Below are positions 12,446 to 23,535 of a DNA stretch of 64,000 bases, piece after piece. This DNA comes from Eucalyptus grandis. Its lineage: Eukaryota > Streptophyta > Magnoliopsida > Myrtales > Myrtaceae. Numbering within the stretch: position 1 is the first letter of the stretch; every line of letters starts with the position of its first letter. The notes under the pieces were generated by a model. The model searched no databases. It was not told the DNA's origin and was given only the letters and a program-made list of their open reading frames with translations. The position numbers were made by a program, and so were the translations under genes. The stretch covers positions 21,912,940 to 21,976,939 of the forward strand of contig NC_052621.1 in NCBI RefSeq assembly GCF_016545825.1, given 5' to 3'.

Positions 12446-12717
12446 TTTGTATTTTTCGAAGATTTTCCCAAAAGCCTCACCGGAGGCAGCCGCCCTATGT
12501 TGTTCACCTTTGTTTACTTCTTTCTTTGGCCGATCCCTCTCTTTTTTTCACATCTCTGTCCTTTCTATTTTCAAATATTTTGTTATATCTGTATTAGTTT
12601 TATAGGTCTTAATGGTGATATAAGACTAGAGGCTTACTTTCGTGGATTATCATATAAAAGGTACACATAAAATTAATTATCAAAGTATAAAACAACTAAG
12701 TAGTGTACAAATGAAAA

Positions 12718-12970
12718 GGGAAAAAAAATCACCAAAAATCCCAAACTTTTTCCTCTATGACAAATTTATTCAAAACTTTTTTGGTGTGATACACAAAGCC
12801 CAAAACTTTGTCAATTGTGATAAATTAAAAAGTAAAAAACGAAAGTGCCCTATAGTTTGGGATAAATATGTCATGCGGGTATAAGTTTGGGGTTTTTTGT
12901 GTCACGAAAAAAAGTTTGGGGTAGATTTATCACATTAGATAAAGGTTGAGGTTTTTAATGGATTTTTCCC
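12718..12970. mobile_element. Mutator-like MITE, 253 bp
   Basis: Inverted termini GGGAAAAAAAATCACCAAAAA / TGGGAAAAATCCATTAAAAA are flanked by AAATGAAAA (12709-12717) and AAATAAAAA (12971-12979), a 9-bp duplication with one mismatch. The sister unit U5 has the unfilled site near 22,655 ('gtataaaattaaaacttcac'). Confidence 0.65.
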
Positions 12971-15600
12971 AAATAAAAATTCACAAACATAATATATGTT
13001 TTTGTTAATTGACATGGTACTGTAGAGTAATGTTAGAGACTTGTTAGAATATTTAAATATAAAATCATGCATCCTTTTAATAATTTTAGCTTTTTGAATA
13101 GTCTACAATGGTCATACATAATCTTTCAATGTATTGGTCTAGAGCTCAAAGTTTTGCGGGCCCTTACCTTGCCTTCCTTAACCATTTTGCAATTAAAATC
13201 CAACACAAGAAAATATATTACCAAAAGAAGAGATTTCAGCTAAGAAATCCACTATAGATTTGAAGAGTTATAGAGTCACAATCGCTAAATCATTTAAGTA
13301 TTTCCCTCCCTAAATTATGCGCAAAGCAAAACCATATAAAGAGAAGCTACTCAAATTGGAAAATCATTCAAACGAGGAACCTTACTCAGACCAGAAAATC
13401 TACTTAGATTAGAGTTTTTTTACGAGTTTAAATTCGACATATATCTGCTAATCATCTCCTCATGCTCACCCCTTCACTCATATAATTAAAATATAGAAAA
13501 TAAACTCTCGTTCATTCTCCGAGCTTGAATGCTAAATCAAATCTAAGTCCATAGAAATTAAGCAATCAAATCATATCCTTCAAATCGTTTTCTTGACGTA
13601 AGCATAACTTTTAGACCGAAGAAATAATATAACCTGAAGAGAGAGTGGATTTTATGGACAACGAAGTCCTCTGATATGTTCCCATATCCATGTGAACTCA
13701 TCTAAAATGTCATCAATGGATTCATAATTTGATTTTATGTGTGAAATAATTGATTGTGATGAAGACATGTTAGCTCATGTCAGTCCGTGATAACATATAA
13801 AATAAGACGCGTCGTATTTAAATTTTCTCTATAGTTCGTGTTTTATCTCTCTCATATAAGTCATGCAAGCGGATAATGTCTAGTATTGCCAGCTCTATCG
13901 AATCCCCCCTTGGATCAACTATGTATGTGATAGATGGGTCGCACAAGCAGCTAACTGATATACTACTATTTTCCACGATACGCGAGATACCTAGCAAGAA
14001 GGTCGTGCTCTTTTTCGTACTCCATGCATAAGGTGAGGAACATGTTAACACAAATCGAATATTTAACAATGATCTTGAAGTAAAGATCAATTGATAGTGA
14101 TCTTACGAGATCCTTAATTTTATTCTTTTGCCAATAATCTTGCAAAAATTATAATATGGAGACAATATAAGTAGAAAATACTGTACGCACCAAAATAGGT
14201 GCCAAAACTCAACGAAGCCGGAACGGGAGCTGCTGAAGGTGAATGCCGCGGAGCCGGCAGAAACCAATCACCCTACCTAGCCGGATAAAAGCGCCTTTTG
14301 GGGCTTCGACTCGACACGCTTCCGTCGTTCGCTTCGAGGCCCCTTCTCCGTCCGAATCTGTCCGGGCGCTTTTGGTGTCCTCGAGATCACGAAGCACAAA
14401 CGTTTGGTTTGAACGTCGCGAAACGCCCATATCTTGAGGATATCCGACTCCTTCAGCTTATTCTCTCCAACGAACTCCTTCCAATTTCTCATCAGAACGT
14501 ATACCTTGCCGGACCACATTTTGAACTGCATAGGAAATGTCTCTCCCAACGTGTTATACGTCGTCACCTCCACGCCTTGTTCAGGATTGTCGTCTTCCTC
14601 GAGCAGCGGGAGTATAAACTCCCGGACGTCCTCCTTCCTCAGGAGGAGCCGGTTCTGTTGGTCTTTGAGGTCGCTAGCCTTCACCTGCTTCTCGAACGGC
14701 CCCCGGCATCGCCCGATCGAGTCGATCAGTGCATTCACACGCCGGACGATAGGGGGGTTGGATCTGCGCGGCTTGCGAAGTGGCCCACACGAAGAACTAC
14801 TCACTTGAACGTCCTTGGATCGCGCAGGCTTGTCGCCCCTAGAGACGCCCTCGCCAGTGTGCTTCAATACGGAAAGAAACAGCGATGCTTGAAGGACTTC
14901 ATTAGCTTCTTCACGGACAGTAGAATCTCCGGAGAACATATTTGTTTGGCTCTCCATGCCAAATTTTCTCTATTCACTGCTTCTGAAGCGATGTATATAA
15001 CATGTTAATACGCTGGCCGAATAGAATTTGCACTTTCCTAAATTGAATAGGAGTCTCTCGAAATATTTCCTGAAATAATACTCGGATTGCAAAGTTAACT
15101 TCGGGCTGTCAGATGTTGTCAAGTTAGTCGGATTGAGTAAGTCTTAACGTTATCAGAGTTTCTTCAAGAGTATCCTAATTAAGCAAGGATCATCGTTTTC
15201 CAGACATCAAGCCGGAATGACTGAAAAGGGAATTTTTTTTCTTCTTTTTTAAATGATTAGAGATCGATATGAATGTCAGTTTGGAAGCCAATGCTCGATT
15301 TTTCAACGAGGGAATAAAAGGGCTGTGACTTAAGTGACAAAATTTAGATTTTTCTAATCAAAGAAAGGGTGAATGTTGCCCTTTTGGACTGCTGATTTGG
15401 CAAAAAAAGAGATACGGATAATTACATCAGAAAGATTATTCTAATAGCTAGATATTTATAGATGTCAGGATGGGGATGTTCCCCAATTTACCACTCTTTG
15501 GTGGAGGCATGATCTAGCTTGAATCTCACCTAATAATGTGATCGATGTCCCACCTCTAACCTAATCTTAAATGTGCTCAAGCGGCCTGAATGCAATTAAA
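12971..15600 (-). repeat. B3 array unit U3
   Basis: The most complete unit: left flank 12,971-14,190, intact B3 gene, then promoter-side sequence to about 15,850. The promoter side (15,230-15,850) matches U4 (19,310-20,900) more closely than U5, suggesting U3 and U4 are sister duplicates. Confidence 0.65.
14277..14957 (-). CDS. B3-domain protein (DUF313-type plant B3 family), intact
   Basis: A 226-residue putative nuclear DNA-binding protein in one exon. ATG at 14957, TAG at 14277. After a variable N-terminus (conserved VLQASLFLSVLKHTGE near residues 21-36) comes ALIDSIGRCRGPFEK. The B3 fold spans about 84-192: ASDLKDQQNRLLLRKEDV (strand/loop and DNA-facing basic residues), MWSGKVYVLMRNWKEFV, ENKLKESDILKIWAFR and RLCFVISR. 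The pattern matches the plant B3 subfamily once labelled DUF313 (At2g31720-type). The tail is basic (EKGPRSERRKRVESKPQK). All sites broken in the U1 and U2 copies are whole here. Targets are unknown. Expression is not shown by the sequence. Confidence 0.85.
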   Translation of the reverse strand: MESQTNMFSGDSTVREEANEVLQASLFLSVLKHTGEGVSRGDKPARSKDVQVSSSSCGPLRKPRRSNPPIVRRVNALIDSIGRCRGPFEKQVKASDLKDQQNRLLLRKEDVREFILPLLEEDDNPEQGVEVTTYNTLGETFPMQFKMWSGKVYVLMRNWKEFVGENKLKESDILKIWAFRDVQTKRLCFVISRTPKAPGQIRTEKGPRSERRKRVESKPQKALLSG

Positions 15601-16154
15601 TGAATTATATGCGCTAAAAACGAATTTAAATTCCCAAACTTCCGGAACAACATGAAATATGTACAATATTTTAAAATACCAAAAAAAATAATAATAAATT
15701 GCCTAAAATATCCAAAATGACCCTAAAATGCCCAAGTTATCATGCGGACTCTCGTCCCACTTCCACGTAGACTGTAACACATCACCTCTATTACGTGTCA
15801 CGTGTGAGACATCATCTATAGAATTCTTTTTCTTTTTTTTTTTTTTTTTTTTGCCATAGATGTCTGTAGAATTCACAGGTTGGATAACATATAGTGTCAC
15901 ATGTGCTCAGCCATGCATCATATCGAAACCAAAAATTCTTTTTCTTCATTTGATCTTCTCTCGAACTCAACTTTCTAGGGTGAAATCAATTATTGGAGGA
16001 ATCAAGATAAGACTTACCAAGGTGGTCGATGATATACATCATTGTAATATTCCACAAATACGATTAAAAGATGATTTTTCTGATCCGCTCAGTATGAAAA
16101 ACACAATCTTTATAAAGAAGAAAACGAATGAATGCGAAAACAAACTTACTTGGA

Positions 16155-16312
16155 AGATCCCAAGGGTCGTCCTTGTAGTTATCGACGTGCCATATGAGCT
16201 CGACGCCGAGAAGCTGCTTCTCCACTTTCCTCTTGAGGTAGAACGCGACGAGTTCTTGGTCAGTCGGGTGAAACCGGAACCCCTGGAAGAGTCATCCCGC
16301 CTCCATCTTCAT
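16155..16312 (-). pseudogene. NAC transcription-factor first-exon fragment
   Basis: The minus strand reads [19 protein letters not shown] followed by [18 protein letters not shown], which are NAC subdomains A and B, the standard first exon of NAC genes. A GTAAGT donor follows at the expected place after DLP (about 16,153). An in-frame TGA sits just before the FRFHP motif; a 1-base shift would restore the usual start Met-x-LPGFRFHP. No exon 2 (subdomains C-D, RDLEWYFF-like) occurs in the next 700 bases. It is therefore an orphan exon and probably dead. A CT/GA microsatellite lies directly upstream, as in many plant 5' UTRs. Confidence 0.8.
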
Positions 16313-16327
16313 CCTTCTTAATCCTCT

Positions 16328-16384
16328 CTCCACTACTCTCTCTCTCTCTCTGTCTCTCTCTGTCTCTCTGTCTCTCTCTCTAGA
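16328..16384. repeat. (CT)n microsatellite
   Basis: CT dinucleotide tract with a few GT interruptions upstream of the NAC fragment; GA on the strand of that fragment, so it may be a remnant of its 5' UTR. Confidence 0.9.
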
Positions 16385-16532
16385 ATTCTCTGTTGTTTTC
16401 CCTAACTCATCGTTCAGGTCGCGGAGCAGAAGCTTCTTATAGGGTGCGTGGGAGAGGTTCGTGTTGGCGTATGAGAAAGAGATCCAGTGGTTTGCTTTTG
16501 GTCAATAATGGACTTTTATTGGTAATTTAATA

Positions 16533-16700
16533 CTGGTGGAGTCGCCATCGCCAAGAGAAAGTTCCTTATTCCAAAGAAGTTATTTATTCCCAAAGTAAAA
16601 GAAATTGGTTAGCTAGGTGATGGAGTCACCATCGCCAAGACAAAGTTCTTTATTTCCAAAGTAAAAGAAAATCGGATCATTGGGCTCCTTTGACCACCGA
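16533..16700. repeat. Two-copy direct repeat, about 85-bp period
   Basis: 'ggagtcgccatcgccaagag' (about 16,536) is repeated as 'ggagtcaccatcgccaagac' (about 16,621), with similar sequence after each ('aaagttc...ttattt...ccaaagtaaaagaaa'). Origin unknown; possibly a retrotransposon terminal scrap. Confidence 0.55.
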
Positions 16701-17071
16701 CGTGATCAACTGATCTAACCTGTAATATTCTTTCTCTATTTCTCACAAATACAGGTGCTAGATTCGCATTCTTTCTCCTGAGTTCAACCTGTAGCAATTC
16801 ATCGAAATAGTTTTCAATGACCATCTACATACTGCTTAAACTTGAAAAGAGAAATTACAAATGTAATCTTTACAGTTCCGTTGAGAATGATCGAAGGTAA
16901 GGGAAAGAAAAAAAATAGAAGTTCACTCTTTTTTGTTGATGCAATAAGTACAATTAATCATCGCACGGCAAATCTATAATTTGTAAAGTTCTAACTTTCT
17001 AAGTAAGTAAATTCGACGAATTATTTGTTTTTATTTATAACGTGATTGATATAATAGAATCAGTTTAGAAA

Positions 17072-17275
17072 TCTCATTCGCTCCCTTGGCTAGCTTTCAC
17101 CTCTCAATGTCAGTGTCGGCCCAACAGAGTGCATTCGTTGTTGGTGTTCTTTCCGATTTCTACGCATGTCACCGCTCCACCGGAAATTCTCTCTGTCCCT
17201 ACCGTACTCTAGCTTGGTAGTTTCCACCGCTTATCCAGGGTTGAGCCTTGGGATTTGACGGTGGACTGCCAAGGC
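17072..17275 (-). pseudogene. Plastid 16S rRNA fragment in nuclear DNA (NUPT)
   Basis: The plus strand is the antisense of plastid rrn16, from the 'gctcccttggctagctttca' region through 'tcagtgtcggcccaacagag', 'ttggtgttctttccgatttc', 'caccgctccaccggaaattc', 'taccgtactctagcttggta' and 'ccagggttgagccttgggat'. Compared with the conserved plastid sequence as I remember it, most differences are C-to-T or G-to-A, as expected from methylation-driven decay of a silenced nuclear insert. The match stops on both sides, so this is about 200 bp of an original roughly 1.5-kb gene. It is not a functional rRNA. Confidence 0.88.
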
Positions 17276-17469
17276 ATGCTAATAATTAGTGACTTTATCA
17301 ACATATTCACTTCAAGGTCGTATGTCTAGTGAAAAACCGGATGCGAACGGATCTTTCTTGAATTTCTTGAAGTTATTATTGTTCAATGCGTAAATAAACC
17401 AGAGAAAGTCAACCTGAGCGGCCTTGATTGTTTGACTTATTCAGGCTGAGTTTCATTTTTTCCCCCTTT

Positions 17470-17470
<1 letters not shown>

Positions 17471-17502
<32 letters not shown>
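17471..17502. repeat. (AG)n microsatellite
   Basis: Uninterrupted AG run of about 16 units in non-coding sequence. Confidence 0.9.
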
Positions 17503-17505
<3 letters not shown>

Positions 17506-17974
17506 CTCTCTTTGGTTTAACATTTCAGACGATTAAGCTTTCGTAACATGATTATTTACCTTGCTTAATTAGATTACATTCTAGAGGGATTCACTAATCA
17601 TGTTGCTTCTGAAATGAAATTCCACACTCACACTAAAAAAAAAAAAAAAAAAAGAAAGGAAAAATTAAGAAAAATGGTTCAAAACCCTCCCAATTAAAGC
17701 GGACTAGCTCGGTGATAGACTTCGAGACTTGTTAGTATATTTAAATATAAAATTACCCATCTTTTAGTGGCTTAAGTTTTTAGAATATTTGGTAATATTC
17801 CTACAAAAATTTTCATTGTTTAAGTCTTAAGTTCAAATATTTTCATGTTCTACAACTAGACATCCACATTACACATGAGGTGTTAGAATACCATCAAAAG
17901 AATTTCTCAAAACAAGATATTTCCACTAAGAAATCCTTCTTTCTTTTTCATCAAAGCTAAGAAATTCATTAAAA

Positions 17975-18175
17975 GTCTGTTATTTGAGAAAAATAACTTT
18001 TATAATATGGAAATAAGAAATCCTATCCACATTTATCCTACTCCTTTATAGAATATTTTTATCTAGGTTATATTCCCTTATATCCAATTTAATCCAATCT
18101 TAGGTAGGATCCAAACATAGGATAGGATAAACATTATCATGTTCCAACTTTTATCGTGACTACCAAAAGTAGCCT
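17975..18175. mobile_element. 3' remnant of Harbinger-like element in U4
   Basis: Matches positions about 10,935-11,141 of the intact element, ending 'ctaccaaaagtagcc' followed by TTA. The 5' half is missing, so insertion preceded the U2/U4 split or happened in a shared ancestor, and was followed by deletion. Confidence 0.6.
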
Positions 18176-18845
18176 TAAGGATTTCCTGCCTAAATTTTGC
18201 CCAAAACAAAATTATACAAGTTTTATCTCACAATCTCTCGTTCTAAAGACTCTCGTACAAAACCCAACTAGTAATGAATCTCTTTTAGGAAATCTACTCA
18301 AGCTAGAGAAAATTCAAATGAGAAACCTACTCAAATTAGGAAATTCACTTGCATCAGGCTGCCTTTGCGAGTTTAAATTCAAGACATCACCCTTTTTCAT
18401 TCTCGCCCCTTCACTCATAATAATAAATAATTAATTAAAAAAAAACACTCTTGATCATTCTCTGAAGCTTGAATGCCCGATTAAATTAATCCATAAAGTA
18501 TAAGCAATTAATCATATCCTTCGAAAACGCTTTCTTCACATAAGCATTACTTTTAGACCGAAGAAATATTTTTAACTGGACAAGAGCGGATTTTACGAAC
18601 AATTTGACTGGAAATCCACAGTGCCGTCCCCATATCCGCGGAACATGTTGACTTGCGATACGCACAAAACATCTCAAATTTGATTTTATATGCAAAAAAA
18701 CTAAATTACCATGAAAATATGTTAATCAATATCGTTTTGTTCATTACGTGACAATATATAAAGTAGGATATATCGTGTGATATTTGGATTTTCTTCTTTA
18801 TAATTCGTATTTTACCTCTCTCATTCAAGTCATGCAAGAAGATCA

Positions 18846-19096
18846 TCTCTAAGGTCACTCACCTTCACCCGCTCCTCAAACGGCCCCCCGCATGGCCCGA
18901 TAGAGTTGATCAGTGCGTCCACACGCCGGACGACCGGGGCGTCGGATCTGTGAGGCTGGCAAGGCGGGGCGCCCGAACTGCTCGTGGGTCCGTCGCCCTT
19001 GGAGACGTGATCACCGGTGTGCTTCATTACGGAAAGATACAGCGATGCTCGAAGGACTTGTGGGGCTTCTTCCCGTTGGCTTTGACTCCCCTCCAT
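18846..19096 (-). pseudogene. B3-domain gene, 5' fragment only (U4)
   Basis: ATG at 19096 aligns with the starts of the U3 and U5 copies. The readable part is REEAPQVLRASLYLSVMKHTG through ALINSIGPCGGPFEERVKVSDL, about 85 codons up to the first strand of the B3 domain. At about 18,846 the gene joins straight to array flank ('catgcaagaagatcat'), which in U3 lies about 800 bp further along. The deletion removes nearly all of the DNA-binding domain. It has no stops before the break, so loss was by deletion rather than slow decay. Confidence 0.8.
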
Positions 19097-19532
19097 GGCA
19101 ACAATTTCTCTATTCTGAGCTTCTGAAGAGATGTCTATAACATAATCTGTAAGTAGTTCGAGTAGAAATTGCGCTTTCCTATAGGAGTCCTTCGAAATAT
19201 TTCCTGAAATATACTCGCATGGAAGAGTTACTTGGTGGTGTCTGATATTATCGAGTGAGCTTAGACATCATCAGATTTTCTTCAGAGCTGTCCTATTGAG
19301 CAAGGGATTACCGTTTTCCAGAAATCAAGCTGAAACGACTTGAAAAGGGGAATTTTCATTTTCTTATTTTTTAAAGATTAGAATCAATTTAAATGTCGGT
19401 CTGGAAGCCAGTGCTCGATTTTTCGACAAGGGAAATAAAGAGGCTGTAAATTTAGTGACGAAATTTAGATTTTTCTAATCAAACAAAGGATGAATGTTCC
19501 CTTTTCAACGGCTGATTTGGCATAAAGAGATA

Positions 19533-19906
19533 AGGTTAACACCACAAAAACCACAAATTGGTACATCTATGATAAATTTATCATAAATTAATTTTTGACA
19601 TAATAAACTCCAAACCAATACACCTATGATAGATTTATCCTTCATTAGTTTCTATTAAATTTTATTGTCAAATTTTGAGTTAGATGTGGCAGATGGTTGA
19701 GAGTGTACCAATTTTGTGTTTACCTTTCGGGTTTATTCATTACAAATGTGCCGGTTTGTCATTTTTTGTAGTTTTAATTCAATTTAACGAAATTAACAAA
19801 TAATAAATTTATCACAAATATATTTGATTTAGATTTTTTATGGTCAAAAGATTAATTTGGGCAAATTTATCAAAAATGCACCAATTTCGAGTTTTTTGTA
19901 ATATTA
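19533..19906. mobile_element. MITE, Mutator-like (probable)
   Basis: Mirror-image ends: 'aaaaaccacaaattggtaca' and the reverse complement of 'tgcaccaatttcgagttttt'. The U3 sister sequence at about 15,408 ('aaagagatacggataattac') lacks it. The flanking bases AAAGAGAT / AAAGAAAT are a plausible imperfect duplication. Confidence 0.55.
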
Positions 19907-21410
19907 ACTAGAAAAGAAATGTGATAATTACATCAGAAGGATTATTCCAATTCAAAATATTTATGAATGTCTGCATGTGGATGACAAGGGGTAAGCCTAA
20001 CACAATACATAAATTTTTTAATAAAATTTTAGTCTTTTCCATTTTTATTTAGTTTAAGTAAGATTTAGGGGTAAAAAAAATTGGGATTTGGACCACAACA
20101 ATGTTGTTTTGGCCTTATATACTAGTTAAAGTAATTGCCACGTAAAAAATAGAAAATTATTAAAAATGCCACAACCCTATCTTTCATCAACCAAACCGAT
20201 ATTAACAAAATGACCTAATTACTCAAATTGGACGAGTTTGAGGATTTGATTGCACTTTTAAAGTTTAAAACTCAATTATACTTTCACAATAGGTTTTAAA
20301 ATTTCCAACATACTTATCCTTTGACAATATGGGCATAATTGAAATCCCCATATATATATATATATATATAGATTTTTTAATTAAAAAGAACAGATATATT
20401 TCTAAACAAAAGTTTGAGCTAAACGATGTTTTTGAGCTTACTTTGGGCGTAGTACGAATATTATATAAGATGATACTATAATGTAAATTTAAGTAGGGTC
20501 GTACTTTTGATGTCGTTGGTTCATTTTTATTTCCAGGAAAATTAAAGGACACATTACTTGAGGTATTTCTCAATAACATGGAACTAATCCTTATAACGTG
20601 ATCATTCGTGGATCAAATAGCTCGAATCCTACCTACCAAAGTGATCGATGCCCCACCTCTAGCCTAATCTTAAATGTGCTCATGAGGCCTGCATGCAATT
20701 AAATAAATTATAAGCGCTTAAAACGAATTTAAATTCTCAAACTATGTTCAATAATTCAAAAAGGCATCAAAAATAGAAAAAAATTGCCAAAATATCCTAA
20801 ACGACCCTAAAATGTCCCAATTGTCCCATGAACACTCATCACGCTTTTATGTAGATCGTGACGCAGCATATCTATTACATGTCACGTGACGCGTCGAGCA
20901 TGTAGAATTCATATGTTGTAATTCAATTTAGTTTTTCTTTTATGAAATTCTTTTCCTTTAAATATTCTATTTATTGATGTTTATGCCCTTCAAAAATCTA
21001 CTTTTAGCAACAACAAAAGAGGTCCTTGAGACCTAATATGCCCACTTTCTCGTTTTTCAATCAAGCTCTTAACTAATCCAGGTTTGATGGGAAAAATCTC
21101 TGCAAATAATTTGAAAATATTTGATCATGTTGCAATCGCCATATTCTTCACAAATTAGTTTGAGACTCCGTTCAATATGACTAATGGATGGTTGGTTGAT
21201 GACATCAAATTTACGAAAATTACAGGTCCACTAAGGAAAAAAAATGCCGGCATCGCAGGTTTTCAAGGGGAATCGTTTGAACAAACAACCAAGTTGAAAT
21301 GCATCTAAGAAATATTATTTCATCGTAGAAAACCTCATCATCAACTATATGCAGGACCACTAAGAACACCGAACGGTCGCGGATCACCTATATAACACCT
21401 TGGCCGGACA

Positions 21411-21600
21411 ATGACCATGTCGTGCGCCGTCTCCGGCGAGCGCAACTCCTGCCACCTCTCTCAAATTTCTCCCTCTTCCGCCAGTCATCATCATCCCCAT
21501 CCCGAATTTTGAAACGTCCTCGTCAACCCCTCGTTCTAGTCAACTGCCACTGAGGTTGCGCCGCCCCATTCGCTCTTCTTGGCATGGCCTCCTCCGAGAT
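21411..21600 (-). pseudogene. Fragment of the unidentified gene (copy B)
   Basis: Aligns with 8,340-8,560: both share 'gagcgcaactcctgccacct'-type sequence, then a Pro/Ser-rich stretch and 'gtcgacccc/gtcaacccc'. Frames are broken. It abuts the NUP214 5' pseudogene on the minus strand, so the two came together in one rearrangement. Confidence 0.5.
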
Positions 21601-22085
21601 CGACTTCGGCGGGCAGCAGCAACCTTACCCTCGTTCTCAGACACAAATGTAGCATGATCTTACAAAGGGACACTGAACTAATTCCCCCAACTGAAGCTAC
21701 AAGGGTAAAAAAATCAGGAGAAAGCGAGAGCAAGCTAACTGTGTCACCACAGGTACGCCGAAGAATCAGGAGCACCATCCGCTTCCCTATCTTCTTGGCC
21801 GACTCCTTCACGTCCCTTGGTCTCCGGCAACATAAGATCCTACCCATGGAAACACGATCAGCACCGACATTGCCACAGGCGACCGGTTGAAAACGTATCG
21901 AGAAGGTCTACAAATCACAGGAGTACTGGGGCCACGAAGATGAGCTGGACCCAGTCGGAGACGGCTAGCAGCCGAGAGCGGGAGGCAGTCTGGGCTCGTA
22001 GAGCCTGAAACCGTCGTCTCCGCTCTTGTCGGGGCTTGACCGGAGATGAAGTTACAGTTGGGCTCAATCGAGAAATAAGGGAGGG
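21600..22085 (-). pseudogene. NUP214 5'-end pseudogene (exons 1-2 and introns)
   Basis: On the minus strand this follows the intact gene at 50,860-51,420 from exon 1 through intron 1, exon 2 and into intron 2. It reads FRLYEPRLPP versus [10 protein letters not shown] in exon 1, keeps intron 1, and has LLSLSPDFFTLVASVGG versus [17 protein letters not shown] in exon 2. Intron 2 similarity ('agatcatgctacatttgtgt') shows the copy was made at the DNA level, not by reverse transcription. The start codon region is destroyed and frames shift. The rest of the gene is absent here. Confidence 0.8.
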
Positions 22086-22560
22086 ATGGTAGAATATGGA
22101 TGTTGCGTTTAGCTTAATCCGAGGAGACAAAGGACGCGCGGCTGAAGTTTTGAACTATCGACAACGAGTGCTAATGTATTTTTCTTTTTTTGCAATTTTG
22201 TTCTCATTAAACTTTCAAAATTTCAGAAAAGTTATATGTTCCCGACGAGACCAGATTTGACCACTGCTGGCCCGAGCTTTGCTTGTGAAGGTTCGAATTT
22301 AAAAAAAAAAAAAAAAATAGCGAACGTTTAAAATGTAATTTTTTTTTTTCCAAACAGCATTTAAAATCAAAGTGCACTTTCAAATTACACTTCACCGTAC
22401 AACTATCATCTTTTGCTGATCCCTTTTTCTTACCTTTCTTTCTTTAAAAATAATTTTTATTATCTTTAGAAGCTTTATAAGTTCTTAATAACTACATAAG
22501 AGTAGACGTTTACTTTTTGCGGATTATCGTATTAAAATATAATTAAATTAGCGTAAAATA
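22086..22560. other. Intergenic, no gene seen
   Basis: A/T-rich sequence with homopolymer runs (about 22,300 and 22,340). Part of it (22,430-22,560) matches array flank near 12,560-12,650. Confidence 0.4.
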
Positions 22561-23535
22561 TTCAATATAAGCGCACTATTATCATAACATACCATTGATA
22601 CTAAAAGGTAAAAATAAAATTAACTCTCAAAGTACAGAATAACTGATTCGTATAAAATTAAAACTTCACAAGCATAATATATGGTTTTTGTTAATTTACG
22701 TGCTGCGCTAGAATAATGTTAGAGACTTGTTAGTATTTTTAAACACAAAATCACACATCTTTTAATGGTTTAAGGTTTTATGATAGTTGACAGTTTTCTT
22801 ACGTAACTTTTCCTTGCATAAGTTTTAAGTTCAAATTTTTTCACGGCTTAAGCTACACTTTTGAGAAAGTGTTAGAATACCAATAGAAGCATTTACCAAA
22901 ACGAAGAGAATTCCGCTACGAAATCTTCGCTAGAAAGTCTCGAGAGTTGGTAGTACTACGATGATAAATCGTTTAAGGATTTCCCTGACTAAATTATGTC
23001 TAAAGCAAAACTACACAAGTATTTATCTCATAATTTCTCACTTCGTGACAAAATCCAAATACTAAGGATCCCTTTTAGAAAACCCACTCGAGCTAAAAAA
23101 AAGTCATTCAAACAAGTAAACCTACTAAAATTAGGAAGTTCGCTTGGATCGGGATGTCTTTGCAAATTTAAATTCGAGATATATCTGCTTTTCACCCAAA
23201 ACTCTTGATCATTCTCTTAGTTCGAATGCCCAATTAAATTAATTTATAAGGTACAATTATATCATATCCTTCAAAAAACACTTTCTTTACACAGGCATAA
23301 CTTTTTAGACCAAAGAAATAATATTAACTGGACAGAGAGAGGATACTAGTGATACTCATAAAACATCTCAAACATGATTTTATATGTGAAGAGAACATGT
23401 TAATTCGCGCCGTTTCATGACAATGTAGCACATCATGTCGTATTTGGATTCTCTTATTTGTAATTTGCATTTTACCTCTCTTATTCAAGTTGCGCAAGCA
23501 AATCATGTCTAGTATTGCTGCCTTTGTCGAAACCT

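Larger units (their letters stand above)
9692..12717 (-). repeat. B3 array unit U2
   Basis: Starts with the shared 'gagtaacattagaatat' / 'gtcaacagtggtcatg' segment, also at about 13,030, 17,725 and 22,720. It continues with 'agaaatccactataaattt', the flank phrase 'gatcattctctaagcttgaa', and the remnant of a B3 gene. It is interrupted by a Harbinger-like element at 9,955-11,141. Confidence 0.65.
17690..21000 (-). repeat. B3 array unit U4
   Basis: Left flank markers at 17,700-17,930 and 18,180-18,840, then a truncated B3 gene, then promoter-side sequence closely matching U3. The phrase 'gatcgatgccccacctctag' at 20,643 answers 'gatcgatgtcccacctctaa' at 15,541. A (TA)n tract lies at 20,350-20,370. 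Confidence 0.6.

Noticed and set aside
14298..15008. 236-codon plus-strand frame over the B3 gene
   Set aside because: Antisense shadow of the real minus-strand B3 gene, which has the conserved domain.
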